A stretch of 64,000 nucleotides of DNA from Aster yellows witches'-broom phytoplasma AYWB (GCF_000012225.1 NC_007716.1:434001-498000); one strand, 5' to 3'; positions 49,832-62,253 are shown, counted from the first letter of the stretch. Program-made: numbers and translations. The notes: a model not told the origin generated them from the sequence alone.

Positions 49832-50341
49832 TTATTGTTCGGGGTTTTCTTGTTCTTTTGTTTTTGCTAACATATTTAGGCCAATTGCTAAATATTGCAA
49901 AGGCGCAAACATTGAAATAGCTAAAAGCGTTAACATTTGTTCTTTTGAAGGCAAAGTAGCTAAGGTGTTTATTTCTTGCAAGGAGACAATTTTTTGTTCC
50001 ACGACGCCAGAAACTATTTTAACTGCTTTGGTTTTTTTAGCAAAATTATAAATTGTTTTGATTGGTTCTAATAATTCTTGAGGACTAATAATTAAAGCTT
50101 TTGTTCCTTTTAAAAAGTTAACTAAATCAGCTTGTTTGGCATTAGCAACAGCTCTTTGCATGATGTTTTTGGGATATACTTTTACTTCGCAAGTAGATTT
50201 TTTTAACTCACGACGCAGTTGCATAAAAGAGCTTACCGGCAAACTTGAATATTCAAAAATAATAACTGTTTTAGCAGTGCTAATTTTTTCTTGCAAAACA
50301 GCAACTGAATCTATTTTTTTGGCTAACTGAGGTTTTATCAT
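49832..50341 (-). CDS. rplJ: 50S ribosomal protein L10
   Basis: Anchors the L7/L12 stalk. The ATG at 50341 (169 aa, MIKPQLAKKIDSVAVLQEKI) is preceded by GGAAAGGG; the in-frame TTG at 50365 would place that site inside the gene. Typical elements are the early FEYSSLPVSSFMQLRREL and the C-terminal helix that binds L12. It lies between rplA and rplL. Confidence 0.94.
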   Translation of the reverse strand: MIKPQLAKKIDSVAVLQEKISTAKTVIIFEYSSLPVSSFMQLRRELKKSTCEVKVYPKNIMQRAVANAKQADLVNFLKGTKALIISPQELLEPIKTIYNFAKKTKAVKIVSGVVEQKIVSLQEINTLATLPSKEQMLTLLAISMFAPLQYLAIGLNMLAKTKEQENPEQ

Positions 50342-50379
50342 GATTATGCCCTTTCCTTCCTTCAAAATTTTTATCTTGA

Positions 50380-51072
50380 TTATTGTGAAATTGTAACAGG
50401 GTCAATTTTAATACCTGGTGCCATAGTTGTTGAAATAGTAACACTTTTAATGTAAGTGCCTTTCACTGTACGAGGTTTAACAGCCATCAATTGAAGATAT
50501 AAAGTTTTTAAGTTTTCTAGTAATTTTGCCTCATCAAAAGAAACCTTACCTAATATGGTATGAATATTACCACTTTTGTCTAGGCGGTATTCAATTTTAC
50601 CATTTTTAATTTCTTTGACTGCTTGTAAAACATCATTTGTTACAGTGCCTGTTTTAGGGTTAGGCATTAGCCCTTTGGGTCCTAAAAGACGCCCTAATTT
50701 ACTTAATTGTGGCATCATTTCAGGAGTAGCAACTAAGACATCAAAATCAAACCAGTTTTTGGCAATTTTATCAATTAAATCTTGATCGCCTACGTAATCG
50801 GCTTGAGCCTCTTGTGCTTGTTTTGCTTGTTCTCCTTTAGCAAGAACTGCTACTTTTAAGACTTTACCAGTGCCATGTGGCAAAACCAAGGCTCCTCTTA
50901 AATTTTGATCAACTTTTTTAAGATCTAAATTTAGATGAAAAGCGCATTCTACCGTAGCATCAAATTTAGCAACTTGAGTTTGTTTAGCTAAGCTAATAGC
51001 TTCTTGAAGCGGATATGTTTTTTTAACATCAAAAATTCGTAATGATGTTAAATATTTTTTGCCTCGTTTCAT
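50380..51072 (-). CDS. rplA: 50S ribosomal protein L1
   Basis: Forms the L1 stalk. The start ATG at 51072 (230 aa, [16 protein letters not shown]) has AAAGGAA at normal spacing; the longer frame to 51090 would begin inside this site. The signature [21 protein letters not shown] is present. The length fits L1 (about 230). It follows rplK. Confidence 0.96.
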   Translation of the reverse strand: MKRGKKYLTSLRIFDVKKTYPLQEAISLAKQTQVAKFDATVECAFHLNLDLKKVDQNLRGALVLPHGTGKVLKVAVLAKGEQAKQAQEAQADYVGDQDLIDKIAKNWFDFDVLVATPEMMPQLSKLGRLLGPKGLMPNPKTGTVTNDVLQAVKEIKNGKIEYRLDKSGNIHTILGKVSFDEAKLLENLKTLYLQLMAVKPRTVKGTYIKSVTISTTMAPGIKIDPVTISQ

Positions 51073-51160
51073 TGCAGTAATTCCTTTCACAAAACAACTT
51101 GATATTTTTTAGAAATTTTTTTTAATTTGAAATTTGAATAATTGGGGGTAAAAAATTATT

Positions 51161-51586
51161 TTAATCTTTTACTAAAATTCCCATATTGCGAGCTGTGCCT
51201 TCAATGATTTTGCAAGCTTTTTCAACGCAATAAGCATTTAGATCTGAAAGCTTTAAATTAGCAATTTCTTCTACTTGTTTGTGTGTTATAGTAGCTACTT
51301 TAGTTTGGCTTGCATTGGCAGAACCAGATTCAATTTTAGCAGCTTTTTTTAAAAGATCGCTTGCTGGAGGAGTTTTAGTTACAAAAGTAAATGTTCTGTC
51401 CTCATAAACAGAAATGATAACAGGGATAACGAAACCCATTTGATCTTTAGTTGTTTCGTTAAATTGGGAACAAAAAGAAGGAATATTAACTTGGGCTTGT
51501 CCTAAAGCAGGTCCTACTGGAGGAGCCGGATTAGCTTTTCCTGCAGGAATTTGTAATTTTACCGTTTTAACAACTTTTTTAGCCAT
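51161..51586 (-). CDS. rplK: 50S ribosomal protein L11
   Basis: Part of the GTPase-associated centre. The 141-residue protein has the N-terminal [31 protein letters not shown] (the proline-rich thiopeptide-binding loop) and the C-terminal RNMGILV. The length is standard. It follows nusG after 198 nt and leads the rplKA-rplJL run. Confidence 0.97.
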   Translation of the reverse strand: MAKKVVKTVKLQIPAGKANPAPPVGPALGQAQVNIPSFCSQFNETTKDQMGFVIPVIISVYEDRTFTFVTKTPPASDLLKKAAKIESGSANASQTKVATITHKQVEEIANLKLSDLNAYCVEKACKIIEGTARNMGILVKD

Positions 51587-51784
51587 AAAAAACCTTTCTT
51601 TGGAACGAGGACTTTAAATAAAAAACTTAATAATTTGAGTCGTTTATTCTTTGTTTGCGTTTCATTAAATTTAGAATATTGTTGATATTGTCACATAAAA
51701 AAATATGATAAAAATTTTTAGACAACTTATTTTAACATAAATTTTAAATATTTGTTAAAAAAATGTTAGAAATTGTGAAAAAAG

Positions 51785-52384
51785 TTAAAATATTTCTTTG
51801 AAGTCGTTGAAAGAAATTTCTACTGGAGTTGCTCTACCAAACAAATCTACTTCCAATATCATTTTTTCACGGTCTGCATCAATACTTGATACTTGCCCTA
51901 TTTGACCCACAAAAGAACCAGAAATGATTTCTACTTTTTTGCCGATGAATTTTTTATAATCGGGTTTGTTGATGATACCCATTTTTAATAAAACGGGATT
52001 GATTTCGTTTTCAGATAAAGGAACTGGTTTAGAACCCATCCCGCTTGAACCTAAAAAACCAGTAATTCTCGGAGTGTTTCTGACAACAAACCAAGATCGG
52101 TCAGTAATCATCATTTGAATAAAAACGTATCCAGGATACATTTTACGCTCTTTTTTAACCTTTTTTCCATCCAAACGAGTTTCATAATATTCTTCTTTAG
52201 GAGACAAAACATTAGATACTAAATCACCTATGCCAATGCTTTCGACTCTTCTTAACAAATCATCTTTTACAACGTTTTCATAACCTGAATAAGTTTGGGC
52301 AATATACCATTTAAGGTGGCATGTGTTTTGGAATTCTTTTTCTTGCGCTTGTGTCTCTTTTATTTGTTTTTCCGCTTTATTCAT
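51785..52384 (-). CDS. nusG: transcription antitermination factor NusG
   Basis: Binds RNA polymerase and couples to ribosomes or modulates pausing. The 199-residue protein has the NGN domain (LKWYIAQTYSGYENVVKDDLLRR and YPGYVFIQM) and a KOW domain (KVEIISGSFVGQIGQVSSID). A short N-terminal extension of about 25 residues (MNKAEKQIKETQAQEKEF) precedes the NGN domain. It begins 1 nt after the secE stop, so the two are coupled. Confidence 0.95.
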   Translation of the reverse strand: MNKAEKQIKETQAQEKEFQNTCHLKWYIAQTYSGYENVVKDDLLRRVESIGIGDLVSNVLSPKEEYYETRLDGKKVKKERKMYPGYVFIQMMITDRSWFVVRNTPRITGFLGSSGMGSKPVPLSENEINPVLLKMGIINKPDYKKFIGKKVEIISGSFVGQIGQVSSIDADREKMILEVDLFGRATPVEISFNDFKEIF

Positions 52385-52385
52385 T

Positions 52386-52796
52386 TTATTTGCTCAACAA
52401 ATTTTTGATTTCGACACAAAATTTGGTTAATTTGCCAATAACATAAGAATCTATGGTATGAACAAAAAGGATTAAGAACAATGTGAAAAAAATAACTTGT
52501 AATGTGTTAAACAAAATTTGTTTTAAGGAAGGCCAGATAATGTTACAAATTTGCAAAAATGCATCTTTGAAAAAAGAAAATGAACCTATCGCGAAAATAA
52601 AAAAACTCAAAAGAACTAAAGCACAAGGAAATGTCCAATGCATAGTTTCAAAATGTTTTGTTTGCCATAATTGTCCACAAAGAGCAAGAGACAAAATAGA
52701 AGTGATAATTAGTAAAATATTGAGCCAACTATATTCTCTTTTGATTACTTCTAATAACTGATTTTTTTTGTTTTCGCTTACTATTTTAATTCCCAT
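52386..52796 (-). CDS. secE: preprotein translocase subunit SecE
   Basis: Essential clamp of the SecY channel. I chose the ATG at 52796 (136 aa, MGIKIVSENKKNQLL), preceded by AAAGGAG at some distance. The same frame is open further upstream to 52940, but that part overlaps the rpmG gene. The protein has two extra N-terminal spans (about 24-40 and 53-75) and the SecE core IIWPSLKQILFNTLQVIFFTLF with the conserved WP. Three spans resemble the E. coli form and differ from the short SecE of most Firmicutes. rpmG-secE-nusG is the usual order. Confidence 0.85.
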   Translation of the reverse strand: MGIKIVSENKKNQLLEVIKREYSWLNILLIITSILSLALCGQLWQTKHFETMHWTFPCALVLLSFFIFAIGSFSFFKDAFLQICNIIWPSLKQILFNTLQVIFFTLFLILFVHTIDSYVIGKLTKFCVEIKNLLSK

Positions 52797-52813
52797 AAAG
52801 TTAAAAAACTCCT

Positions 52814-52960
52814 TTACTTGGTTTCTTGATGCAAAGTGTGTTTGTCGCAATAAGAGCAATATTTTTTTAAAGTTAAACGTTTTGAGTTTTGATTTGCTCG
52901 TGGTTTGGTGTTGTAATTTCGGTTTAAACACAAAACACAAACTAAAATATTTTTTTTCAA
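52814..52960 (-). CDS. rpmG: 50S ribosomal protein L33
   Basis: A 48-residue zinc-type L33 read from TTG at 52960: LKKNILVCVLCLNRNYNTKP, then KKYCSYCDKHTLHQETK and TAA. The two Cys pairs (CVLC and CSYC) bind zinc, as in C-plus L33. AAAGGAG stands about 8 nt before the TTG. It is in a different frame from the upstream extension of secE and overlaps it entirely. The order rpmG-secE-nusG-rplK is classical. Confidence 0.93.
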   Translation of the reverse strand: MKKNILVCVLCLNRNYNTKPRANQNSKRLTLKKYCSYCDKHTLHQETK

Positions 52961-53145
52961 AAAAATAGCTCCTTTTATGTTAGAAAGTTTAAAAAAATTA
53001 ATTTAATTTTCAAAACATCTTTTTTTATTATATCATAAATCAGTGTTTTTATGAAAAAAATAAAATACAAAAATTGCTTTGTGCAAAAAATTATACCGCA
53101 AAAAGAAAATATTTGGAATATTGGATGAAAGATGTTAAGAAAACT

Positions 53146-53213
53146 AAAAGCAAACCCAAATTAGATTAATGATTAACTGCTTAAAAAAATAAGTTATTGA
53201 TTGGTTTGCTTTT
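53146..53213 (-). terminator. putative terminator after rlmB
   Basis: AAAAGCAAACC (53146-53156) is complementary to GGTTTGCTTTT (53203-53213) with a 46-nt interior. In the minus-strand RNA it is followed by AGTTTTCTT. The long loop makes it only a possible terminator. Confidence 0.4.
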
Positions 53214-53230
53214 TGGAGAGGGGCTAAGGG

Positions 53231-53938
53231 TTAATTATCACCAAAAATAAAAGTGGAGTAGATCATTAGTGCAGCAGCAACACTTACATTTAAAGAATTG
53301 ATTTTTCCATACATAGGAATTTTAACCAACAAATCACATTGCTTTTTTAATAAATGTCTAATGCCCGTTCCTTCGTTACCAACAATAATGCCCAAGGAAC
53401 TGTTTTTAGGGATTTGGTGAAAGGATTGGGAAGAATTGCTATCGGTGCCAACGATTAAGACTTGATTTTTTTTCAGTTTTAAAATGGTTTGATGCAAATT
53501 GGTAACTAAAAAAACTTTAGTGTATTCCAAAGCACCACAAGAAATTTTGGCAACTGTAGAATTGAGTGGGACTTGATTTTTTTTACTCATAATAACACCA
53601 TCCAAAGCACAAGCTTCAACAGTTCTTAAAATCGCTCCTAAGTTATGAGGGTCATTAATTGCGTCTAAAATTAAGAATTTTTGGAATTTAGTAGAATCTA
53701 GATAAGTGTCTAGATCGTAAAAAGTGTAATCACAAACATTGGCAGCGATTCCTTGATGGGTTTTTTGTTTGGTTAGATCATATAAAAACTTTTTGTCAAC
53801 TAATTGATAAGCGATATTGTGCTTTTGCAAAAACATTATAAAAAGATGGTCTTTAATTTTTTCATCTAAATATAGTTGATAAATTTTTCTCTGAGCTTTA
53901 ATTGCTTCTTTGATGGGGTTTTTTCCGTAAATAATCAT
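53231..53938 (-). CDS. rlmB: 23S rRNA (guanosine2251-2'-O)-methyltransferase, TrmH/SpoU family
   Basis: The 235-residue protein begins IIYGKNPIKEAIK with a substrate-binding domain. The knotted SPOUT catalytic domain follows, with motif 1 DAINDPHNLGAILRTVEA, motif 2 IIVGNEGTGI and motif 3 MYGKINSLNVSVAAALMIY. This pattern and the order match RlmB. TrmH-type 2'-O-methyltransferase with another target cannot be fully excluded. It lies 5 nt downstream of the P-type ATPase. Confidence 0.9.
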   Translation of the reverse strand: MIIYGKNPIKEAIKAQRKIYQLYLDEKIKDHLFIMFLQKHNIAYQLVDKKFLYDLTKQKTHQGIAANVCDYTFYDLDTYLDSTKFQKFLILDAINDPHNLGAILRTVEACALDGVIMSKKNQVPLNSTVAKISCGALEYTKVFLVTNLHQTILKLKKNQVLIVGTDSNSSQSFHQIPKNSSLGIIVGNEGTGIRHLLKKQCDLLVKIPMYGKINSLNVSVAAALMIYSTFIFGDN

Positions 53939-53943
53939 ATTAA

Positions 53944-56391
53944 TTATTTGTTTTCTTTCGATTTTGTAGTTTTTGTTGGGCGTGTCTTTTGAGAGATTTG
54001 GGTTATGATAAGGGATAAAATGATGATTAAAACTAATAAAAATTTTTCAAGATTACCAAATTGCGACATTTCTTCAAAAACATCCAAAATAAATGAAGCT
54101 GTAGTAAATCCCGTTAACATTGCTAAAAATAAAAGTAATTTAGTTAGATTCAAAGGTTTAGAAATTCTAAATAAAACAATAAATAAAATGAAAGTGGAGA
54201 GTAAAATTACAAAATTAGAAACTATTTCTAATTGTTTGAAATCGGGAGAGTGGGTTGATGTAAAACCAATTTGCAAACCAAAAGTTAAGACATAACTAAT
54301 AAAAGCTAGACTTGCATAAGGAAAGGCTTTTTTGAGATTATTAAGTAAAAAGTTTTCACTGATAATTTCGTTATTTTTTTCAAAAGATAAAAAAAGCGAA
54401 GGAATGCCAATTGACCAATAGTCCATGACAAATTGCAATTTCAAAGGGGATAACGGATAGTAGCAAGGAAGCCTTAAAAAATTAAAGAAAATAACAGCAA
54501 TTGCAAGCATAAAAGCAATAATAGTTTTGGTAAAAAACAAAATAGAGATTTTATCTAAATTGTTAATAATTCTTCTACCTTCAAAAACTACTTTAGGCAT
54601 GGAAGAAAAATTAGAATCCATCAAAACTAAATTAGCAATATTACAAGTAGCTTGGCTACCTGATGCCATTGCAATGGAAAGATCGGCTTCTTTTAGGGCT
54701 AAAATATCATTTACACCATCGCCTGTCATGGCAACTTTTTGTCCTGTTTGTTTAAAAGTTTGAATTAAGATTTTTTTTTGTTGGGGTGAAGTTCTTCCAA
54801 AAACATTGTATTGAGTAGCTATTTGGATGACTTCTTGATCAGAAAGCCCTTCTAAACTGATGGTTTTATAAGCATCAATAATACCTACTCTTTGAGCTAT
54901 TTGAGAAACTGCAACATGATTATCACCAGAAATTACTTTAACACAAACGCCATTTTTCTGAAAAAAATCAATGGTAGTGACTGCGTCTTTTTTAATGGTA
55001 TCTTCAATGATAATTAAAGCTAAAGGGATGCATGGTATGTCATGTAATTTTTGGTGTTTACAATTTATTTGAGAAATACAAGGCTCAGCGCTTTTAGCTA
55101 ATAAAAGTACTCGATAACCTAATTGGGTATGAGTTTCAAAATCTTTTTTAATAAGATGAAAATTGTTTTTTAAAATAAATTCAGGTGCGCCCAAAAAAAT
55201 GGTTCCTAAATTTTTAAACTCAACTGCACTATATTTTCTTGCGCTGGAAAAAGGAAGGCTTTGGGAGATTTGATAAAGGGTTGAAGGAGCAAAAGTGTTG
55301 GGGCTAAATTTGTTTATTAAAGCATTATAAGTGCTATTAGAAGTGGGACAAGCAGATAAAAAAGAGTTCATTAATTTAGCAAAATCAAATTCTTTAGGGT
55401 GATAAGGAATAACTTTTTTAACTTGCATAGTACCATCAGTAATAGTTCCTGTTTTGTCGAGGCATAAAGTGTTTATTTGAGCTAACATTTCGATTCCAAA
55501 TAGATTTTGGGCATAAGTTTTTTGTTTTGCTAAACGTACAAAACCTACTGCCAAAGAAATGTTGGTCAGCAAAAAAAGCCCCAAAGGAAGCATTGCTATC
55601 ATCATGCCACACAAACCTAGTAAGGAATTTTGCCTGAAATCTGATATTTTATTATTTTCTTTATTAAAAGCAAAAAAGGCTAAAATAATAGCAAAAAGTG
55701 TGACAAAAATAATGATTGTTTTGATTAACGAAGATAAACTTTGCATCAAAGGAGTGATCGGTTTTTTGTATTTTTTAGCTTCTTGAGAAACTTTTTCAAT
55801 ATACATATCACTTCCTACGGCTACAATTTCGGCATAACTTTGACCTGATACCACGTAGCTACCAGAATATAAAAAATCGTTTTCTTTTTTAACAACTAAT
55901 TTAGATTCACCAGTTAGAAGCGATTCGTTAACTTCTAAAACACCCGATTTTACCTTGGCATCAGCTACAATTTGTTCGCCTGCTTCCAAAAATAAAAGAT
56001 CTTCTAAAACCAAATCAGAAGAAAAAACTTTTTCTTTTTGGCTATTTCTTATTACTTGGGAATAGCTTTTCATCAACAAAGATACTTTGTCAAGAGTTAT
56101 TTTAGCTTTAATTTCTTGAATAACGCTAATAAAAAAATTGGTTAAAGAAACTACTAAAAAAAATAAATGTTCATATTGTTCTATGAAAATAATGATTAAT
56201 GCTACAATTAAAATCAACAAATTAAGATAATTTAAGAAATTACTAAATAAGATATCTTTAATGCTTTTAGAATTTTTATAGTTAGAAGCATTAACTTGAC
56301 CCGCATTTTTTTTTTGTTCTACTTGCTTGTTAGTTAGCCCTTTAAGGTTTTTTTTTGTTGCGATATTGGGATTATTTAAAGATTCATTCAT
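53944..56391 (-). CDS. cation-transporting P-type ATPase
   Basis: ATP-driven ion pump. The 815-residue protein (ATG at 56391; an in-frame TTG at 56397 would add 2) has the actuator LLTGES, phosphorylation motif CLDKTGTITDGTMQVKKV, the hinge MTGDGVNDILALKEAD, and about 8-10 spans. The short cytoplasmic start GLTNKQVEQKKNAGQVN resembles the CtpE/YoaB branch. The M4 motif reads MLPLGLFLLTN where calcium pumps have PEGL, so the transported ion is uncertain (Ca or Mg are candidates). No CPx motif, so not a heavy-metal pump. It precedes rlmB by 5 nt. Confidence 0.88.
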   Translation of the reverse strand: MNESLNNPNIATKKNLKGLTNKQVEQKKNAGQVNASNYKNSKSIKDILFSNFLNYLNLLILIVALIIIFIEQYEHLFFLVVSLTNFFISVIQEIKAKITLDKVSLLMKSYSQVIRNSQKEKVFSSDLVLEDLLFLEAGEQIVADAKVKSGVLEVNESLLTGESKLVVKKENDFLYSGSYVVSGQSYAEIVAVGSDMYIEKVSQEAKKYKKPITPLMQSLSSLIKTIIIFVTLFAIILAFFAFNKENNKISDFRQNSLLGLCGMMIAMLPLGLFLLTNISLAVGFVRLAKQKTYAQNLFGIEMLAQINTLCLDKTGTITDGTMQVKKVIPYHPKEFDFAKLMNSFLSACPTSNSTYNALINKFSPNTFAPSTLYQISQSLPFSSARKYSAVEFKNLGTIFLGAPEFILKNNFHLIKKDFETHTQLGYRVLLLAKSAEPCISQINCKHQKLHDIPCIPLALIIIEDTIKKDAVTTIDFFQKNGVCVKVISGDNHVAVSQIAQRVGIIDAYKTISLEGLSDQEVIQIATQYNVFGRTSPQQKKILIQTFKQTGQKVAMTGDGVNDILALKEADLSIAMASGSQATCNIANLVLMDSNFSSMPKVVFEGRRIINNLDKISILFFTKTIIAFMLAIAVIFFNFLRLPCYYPLSPLKLQFVMDYWSIGIPSLFLSFEKNNEIISENFLLNNLKKAFPYASLAFISYVLTFGLQIGFTSTHSPDFKQLEIVSNFVILLSTFILFIVLFRISKPLNLTKLLLFLAMLTGFTTASFILDVFEEMSQFGNLEKFLLVLIIILSLIITQISQKTRPTKTTKSKENK

Positions 56392-56474
56392 GCACAAACC
56401 ACCACACTTTTCTTAAATAATATCGGCATTTTTAATAAATTAATGCGTATTGGTAATAATTTTTGAAAGCAAAA

Positions 56475-58622
56475 CTAAGAGTTTTTTTCTTGTGTTTTTT
56501 TGGGCAAAAGCAAAAAATCAATTCTTCCGCGTTCGTTGATTTTGGTGCATTTAACCAAAACTGTTTCACCTATTTTTAAAACATCGGTGATTTTTTGAAA
56601 TTTCATTTTATTAACGTGGATAAGCCCTTCGATTCCTGGACAAACTTGTGCCACAGCTCCAATCATTTTTCCTTGTTTATCACTTAAAAAACGTAAAATA
56701 GAGGCTTGATAGCAAGTGCCTACTTGAATTTCTTGGATTAAACTTTCAATAAAAGCGACTGTTTTTTTAACTGTTTCTAAGTTGGAATGCATTACAAAAA
56801 CGCGTCCGTCTTGTTCAATATCAATTTTTACACCATCATGAGATTCAATAATTTGATTGATGATTTTGCCACCACTTCCGATAATATCACGAATTTTTTC
56901 TGGTTTTATTTGCATCATACAAACTTTAGGGGCGTACTTTGAAACTTCTAAACGAGGTTGAGAAATTGTTTGGTTCATTTGTTCTAAAATATGAAGGCGT
57001 CCTTTTTTGGCTTGTAAAAAAGCTTCTTGCAAAATTTTAAAAGGGATCCCTTGGATTTTAAGATCCATTTGTAAAGCAGTAATTCCTTTGTTGGTACCTG
57101 CTATTTTTAAATCCATGTCTCCAACGTGGTCTTCTAAACCTTGGATATCACTTAAAATAACGTATTTATTGGTTTCTTGGTCAAAAACTAATCCTACTGA
57201 AATTCCTGCAACGGCTTTTTTTAAAGGAACCCCTGATGCCATTAATGCCAAAGAAGAAGAGCAAACAGTGGCTTGAGAAGAAGAACCGTTAGATTCTAGA
57301 ATTTCAGAAACTACTCTAATAGTGTAGGGAAAATCTTTTTCTTCGGGCAAAACTTGAGATATGGCTTTTTCGGCAAGAGTGCCGTGTCCGATTTCTCGTC
57401 TGCTAGGAGCAGTATAACGACCAACTGCACCAACTGAAAAAGGAGGAAAGTTATAATGAAGCATAAAACGTTTATTTTGTTCGTCACTTAGACCGTCAAT
57501 AATTTTGCTTTCTGATAAACAGCCCAAGGTCACTGCAGCAAGGCTTTGAGTTTTTCCTCTGGTAAACAAAGCAGAACCATGAGCGCGGGGCAACAAATCA
57601 ATTTGGGATTCGAGGGTTCTTATTTCTTCTAATTCTCTTTTATCTGGTCGTATTTTTTCTTGTAAAATTAAAGAACGCATTTCTTGTTTGGATAATTTTT
57701 GAAATAAGTTTTCTGTTATTTGTAAATGTTTTTTGTGGGCTTCGTAATCAAAAACAGTAATAGCGTCAATAGTTTTGAAAAAAGGAGTTTGTTTGGCTTG
57801 GTCTAGGATTTGTTCTTTTAATTGTTGTAAATCATTTTTGCTATTGCAACTTAAAATAGCTTGTTTAACTTGGGAATGGTTTTTAGCAAAAAAGGATTGT
57901 TGTTGAATTTGTTCAGTTTGATGCAAGGTTTTTGTCATTTTGACAGGTGCAAATTGTTGCTTGATATTTTCTTGAAATAAGCACAGTTTTTTAATGTATT
58001 GGTGTGCAAAATTAATGGCTTCTAAAAAGTCTTGTTCGCTAACTTCATTGGCGTGTGCTTCTATCATAGTAACGTTGTGTTTGGTGCCTGCAACAATCAA
58101 ATGTAGAGTAGAATTGGCAAGTTGTTGCAAAGTGGGATTGATGATAAATTCATTGTTGATTTTTCCTACATAAACTCCAGAAATGGCTTCAAAAAAGGGT
58201 ATTTCAGAAATCAATAAAGAAAGAGAGCTTCCAAGCATAGAGGCAAGTTCGCTTTTAAAATCAGGGTCTAAGCTTAAAACTGTATTAATTACTTGAACTT
58301 CTTGTTGAAAATAATCAGGGAATAATGGGCGTAATGAACGGTCAATGAGGCGTGAAGTGAGGATTTCGTGGTCGTTGGAACGCCCTTCGCGGCGTAAAAA
58401 ACTGCCAGGAATTTTTCCAGCAGCGTATAATTTTTCTTGATAAATAACAGTAAGAGGTAAAAAATCAAGATTATTGGGTTTACGACTAAAAACCATAGTT
58501 GTAAGAACCACTGTATCTTGGTAGCGCACTAAAATAGAAGAATCAACGTTTCTGGCGTAAGTTCCTATTTCAACTTGAAAAGAATCTTTTAAATTAGTAG
58601 TTTCAAAAACTTTTTTTAACAC
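56475..58622 (-). CDS. pnp: polynucleotide phosphorylase
   Basis: Phosphorolytic 3'-5' exoribonuclease and degradosome partner. The 715-residue protein has two RNase PH domains (start LKDSFQVEIGTYARNVDSS; second catalytic region RREIGHGTLAEKAI), a KH domain (IRDIIGSGGKIINQIIE) and an S1 domain ending in GRIDFLLL. The length fits (about 700). It is the first gene downstream of the rRNA/tRNA terminators on the minus strand and probably has its own promoter in 58623-58690. Confidence 0.96.
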   Translation of the reverse strand: MLKKVFETTNLKDSFQVEIGTYARNVDSSILVRYQDTVVLTTMVFSRKPNNLDFLPLTVIYQEKLYAAGKIPGSFLRREGRSNDHEILTSRLIDRSLRPLFPDYFQQEVQVINTVLSLDPDFKSELASMLGSSLSLLISEIPFFEAISGVYVGKINNEFIINPTLQQLANSTLHLIVAGTKHNVTMIEAHANEVSEQDFLEAINFAHQYIKKLCLFQENIKQQFAPVKMTKTLHQTEQIQQQSFFAKNHSQVKQAILSCNSKNDLQQLKEQILDQAKQTPFFKTIDAITVFDYEAHKKHLQITENLFQKLSKQEMRSLILQEKIRPDKRELEEIRTLESQIDLLPRAHGSALFTRGKTQSLAAVTLGCLSESKIIDGLSDEQNKRFMLHYNFPPFSVGAVGRYTAPSRREIGHGTLAEKAISQVLPEEKDFPYTIRVVSEILESNGSSSQATVCSSSLALMASGVPLKKAVAGISVGLVFDQETNKYVILSDIQGLEDHVGDMDLKIAGTNKGITALQMDLKIQGIPFKILQEAFLQAKKGRLHILEQMNQTISQPRLEVSKYAPKVCMMQIKPEKIRDIIGSGGKIINQIIESHDGVKIDIEQDGRVFVMHSNLETVKKTVAFIESLIQEIQVGTCYQASILRFLSDKQGKMIGAVAQVCPGIEGLIHVNKMKFQKITDVLKIGETVLVKCTKINERGRIDFLLLPKKTQEKNS

Positions 58623-58694
58623 TTGAGATACTCCTTTAAGTAACTTGGTTGGGGTGACAATTTTGGATGTGATAAAAAAATATATAAAAATAAA

Positions 58695-58730
58695 AAGCTA
58701 GAGTTTGAATTGATTTCAACAAACTAGCTT
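58695..58730 (-). terminator. second terminator of the rRNA/tRNA operon
   Basis: AAGCTAG (58695-58701) pairs with CTAGCTT (58724-58730); further imperfect pairing lies inside. The minus-strand RNA continues with a U-rich run (AGCTTTTTATTTTTA). It acts as a back-up after the hairpin at 58823. Confidence 0.6.
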
Positions 58731-58822
58731 AATAATTAGATAATTATTTTAATTTTAAGTGATATTTATAAAAAATCAATTTAAAATTATTTTCTTAAAA
58801 AAAGAGAATTTTGTTAAAAAAA

Positions 58823-58853
58823 TAAGTCAATTATTGATTGTAAAATTGACTTA
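58823..58853 (-). terminator. terminator of the rRNA/tRNA operon
   Basis: TAAGTCAATT (58823-58832) and AATTGACTTA (58844-58853) are perfectly complementary with an 11-nt loop, followed in the minus-strand RNA by a TTTTTTT run. It lies about 65 nt after tRNA-Asn. Confidence 0.75.
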
Positions 58854-58918
58854 ATAAATTAGAAAATACTAATTTAAAAAATGGGTTTCAAGGACAAAAG
58901 AAAAAACACAACAAAAGA

Positions 58919-58995
58919 TGGCGCCCACGCTAGGACTCGAACCTAGGACCCTCTGATTAACAGTCAGATGCTCTAACCAACTGAGCTACGTAGGC
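58919..58995 (-). tRNA. tRNA-Asn (GUU)
   Basis: Minus-strand cloverleaf: acceptor GCCTACG / CGTGGGC (one G-U), anticodon loop CTGTTAA with anticodon GTT, T-loop TTCGAGT. Discriminator G and CCA encoded at 58919-58921. It is the last gene of the rRNA operon. Confidence 0.95.
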
Positions 58996-59002
58996 AAATT
59001 TT

Positions 59003-59078
59003 TGGTAGAGGATGAGGGACTTGAACCCCCGACATTCTGCTTGTAAGGCAGACGCTCTCCCAACTGAGCTAATCCTCT
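59003..59078 (-). tRNA. tRNA-Val (UAC)
   Basis: Minus-strand cloverleaf: acceptor AGAGGAT / ATCCTCT, anticodon loop CTTACAA with anticodon TAC, T-arm GGGGTTCAAGTCCC. Discriminator A and CCA encoded. It lies 7 nt from tRNA-Asn and about 25 nt after 5S. Confidence 0.96.
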
Positions 59079-59103
59079 TTTTTATTCTTTTTTATAAAGC
59101 AAA

Positions 59104-59213
59104 CCTTGGCACTCCCTATCTTCGCTCAATAAAGAACTATTGTCAGTACTAAGGACTTAACTGCTGTGTTCGGGATGGGAACAGGTGTTGCCCCTTAGTT
59201 TTATGCACCAAGG
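59104..59213 (-). rRNA. rrf: 5S ribosomal RNA
   Basis: About 110 nt on the minus strand. The ends CCTTGGTGC and GTGCCAAGG pair as helix I, and the loop C/helix III segment CCCATCCCGAACACAGCAG is the conserved 5S core. It lies between 23S and tRNA-Val. Confidence 0.93.
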
Positions 59214-59245
59214 ATCTTTCAAAACTAGATAAACGTTGGTATTTA

Positions 59246-62121
<2,876 letters not shown>

Positions 62122-62176
62122 CTTCGTTTATCTACTTTTCAAAGAGCTTTTTTAAGATTTTGCCTATTTTTGGTTA

Positions 62177-62253
62177 TGGTGGGCCTAAATGGACTTGAAC
62201 CACCGACCTCACACTTATCAGGCGTGTGCTCTAACCAACTGAGCTATAGGCCC
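62177..62253 (-). tRNA. tRNA-Ile (GAU) in 16S-23S spacer
   Basis: Minus-strand cloverleaf: acceptor GGGCCTA / TAGGCCC, anticodon loop CTGATAA with anticodon GAT, T-loop TTCAAGT. Discriminator A and CCA encoded. A single tRNA-Ile without tRNA-Ala in the spacer is the arrangement known in phytoplasmas. Confidence 0.97.

Noticed and set aside
49447-49920. 157-codon plus-strand ORF opposite rplL/rplJ
   Set aside because: It is the serine-rich complement of two clear ribosomal protein genes with no ribosome-binding site; an antisense shadow.
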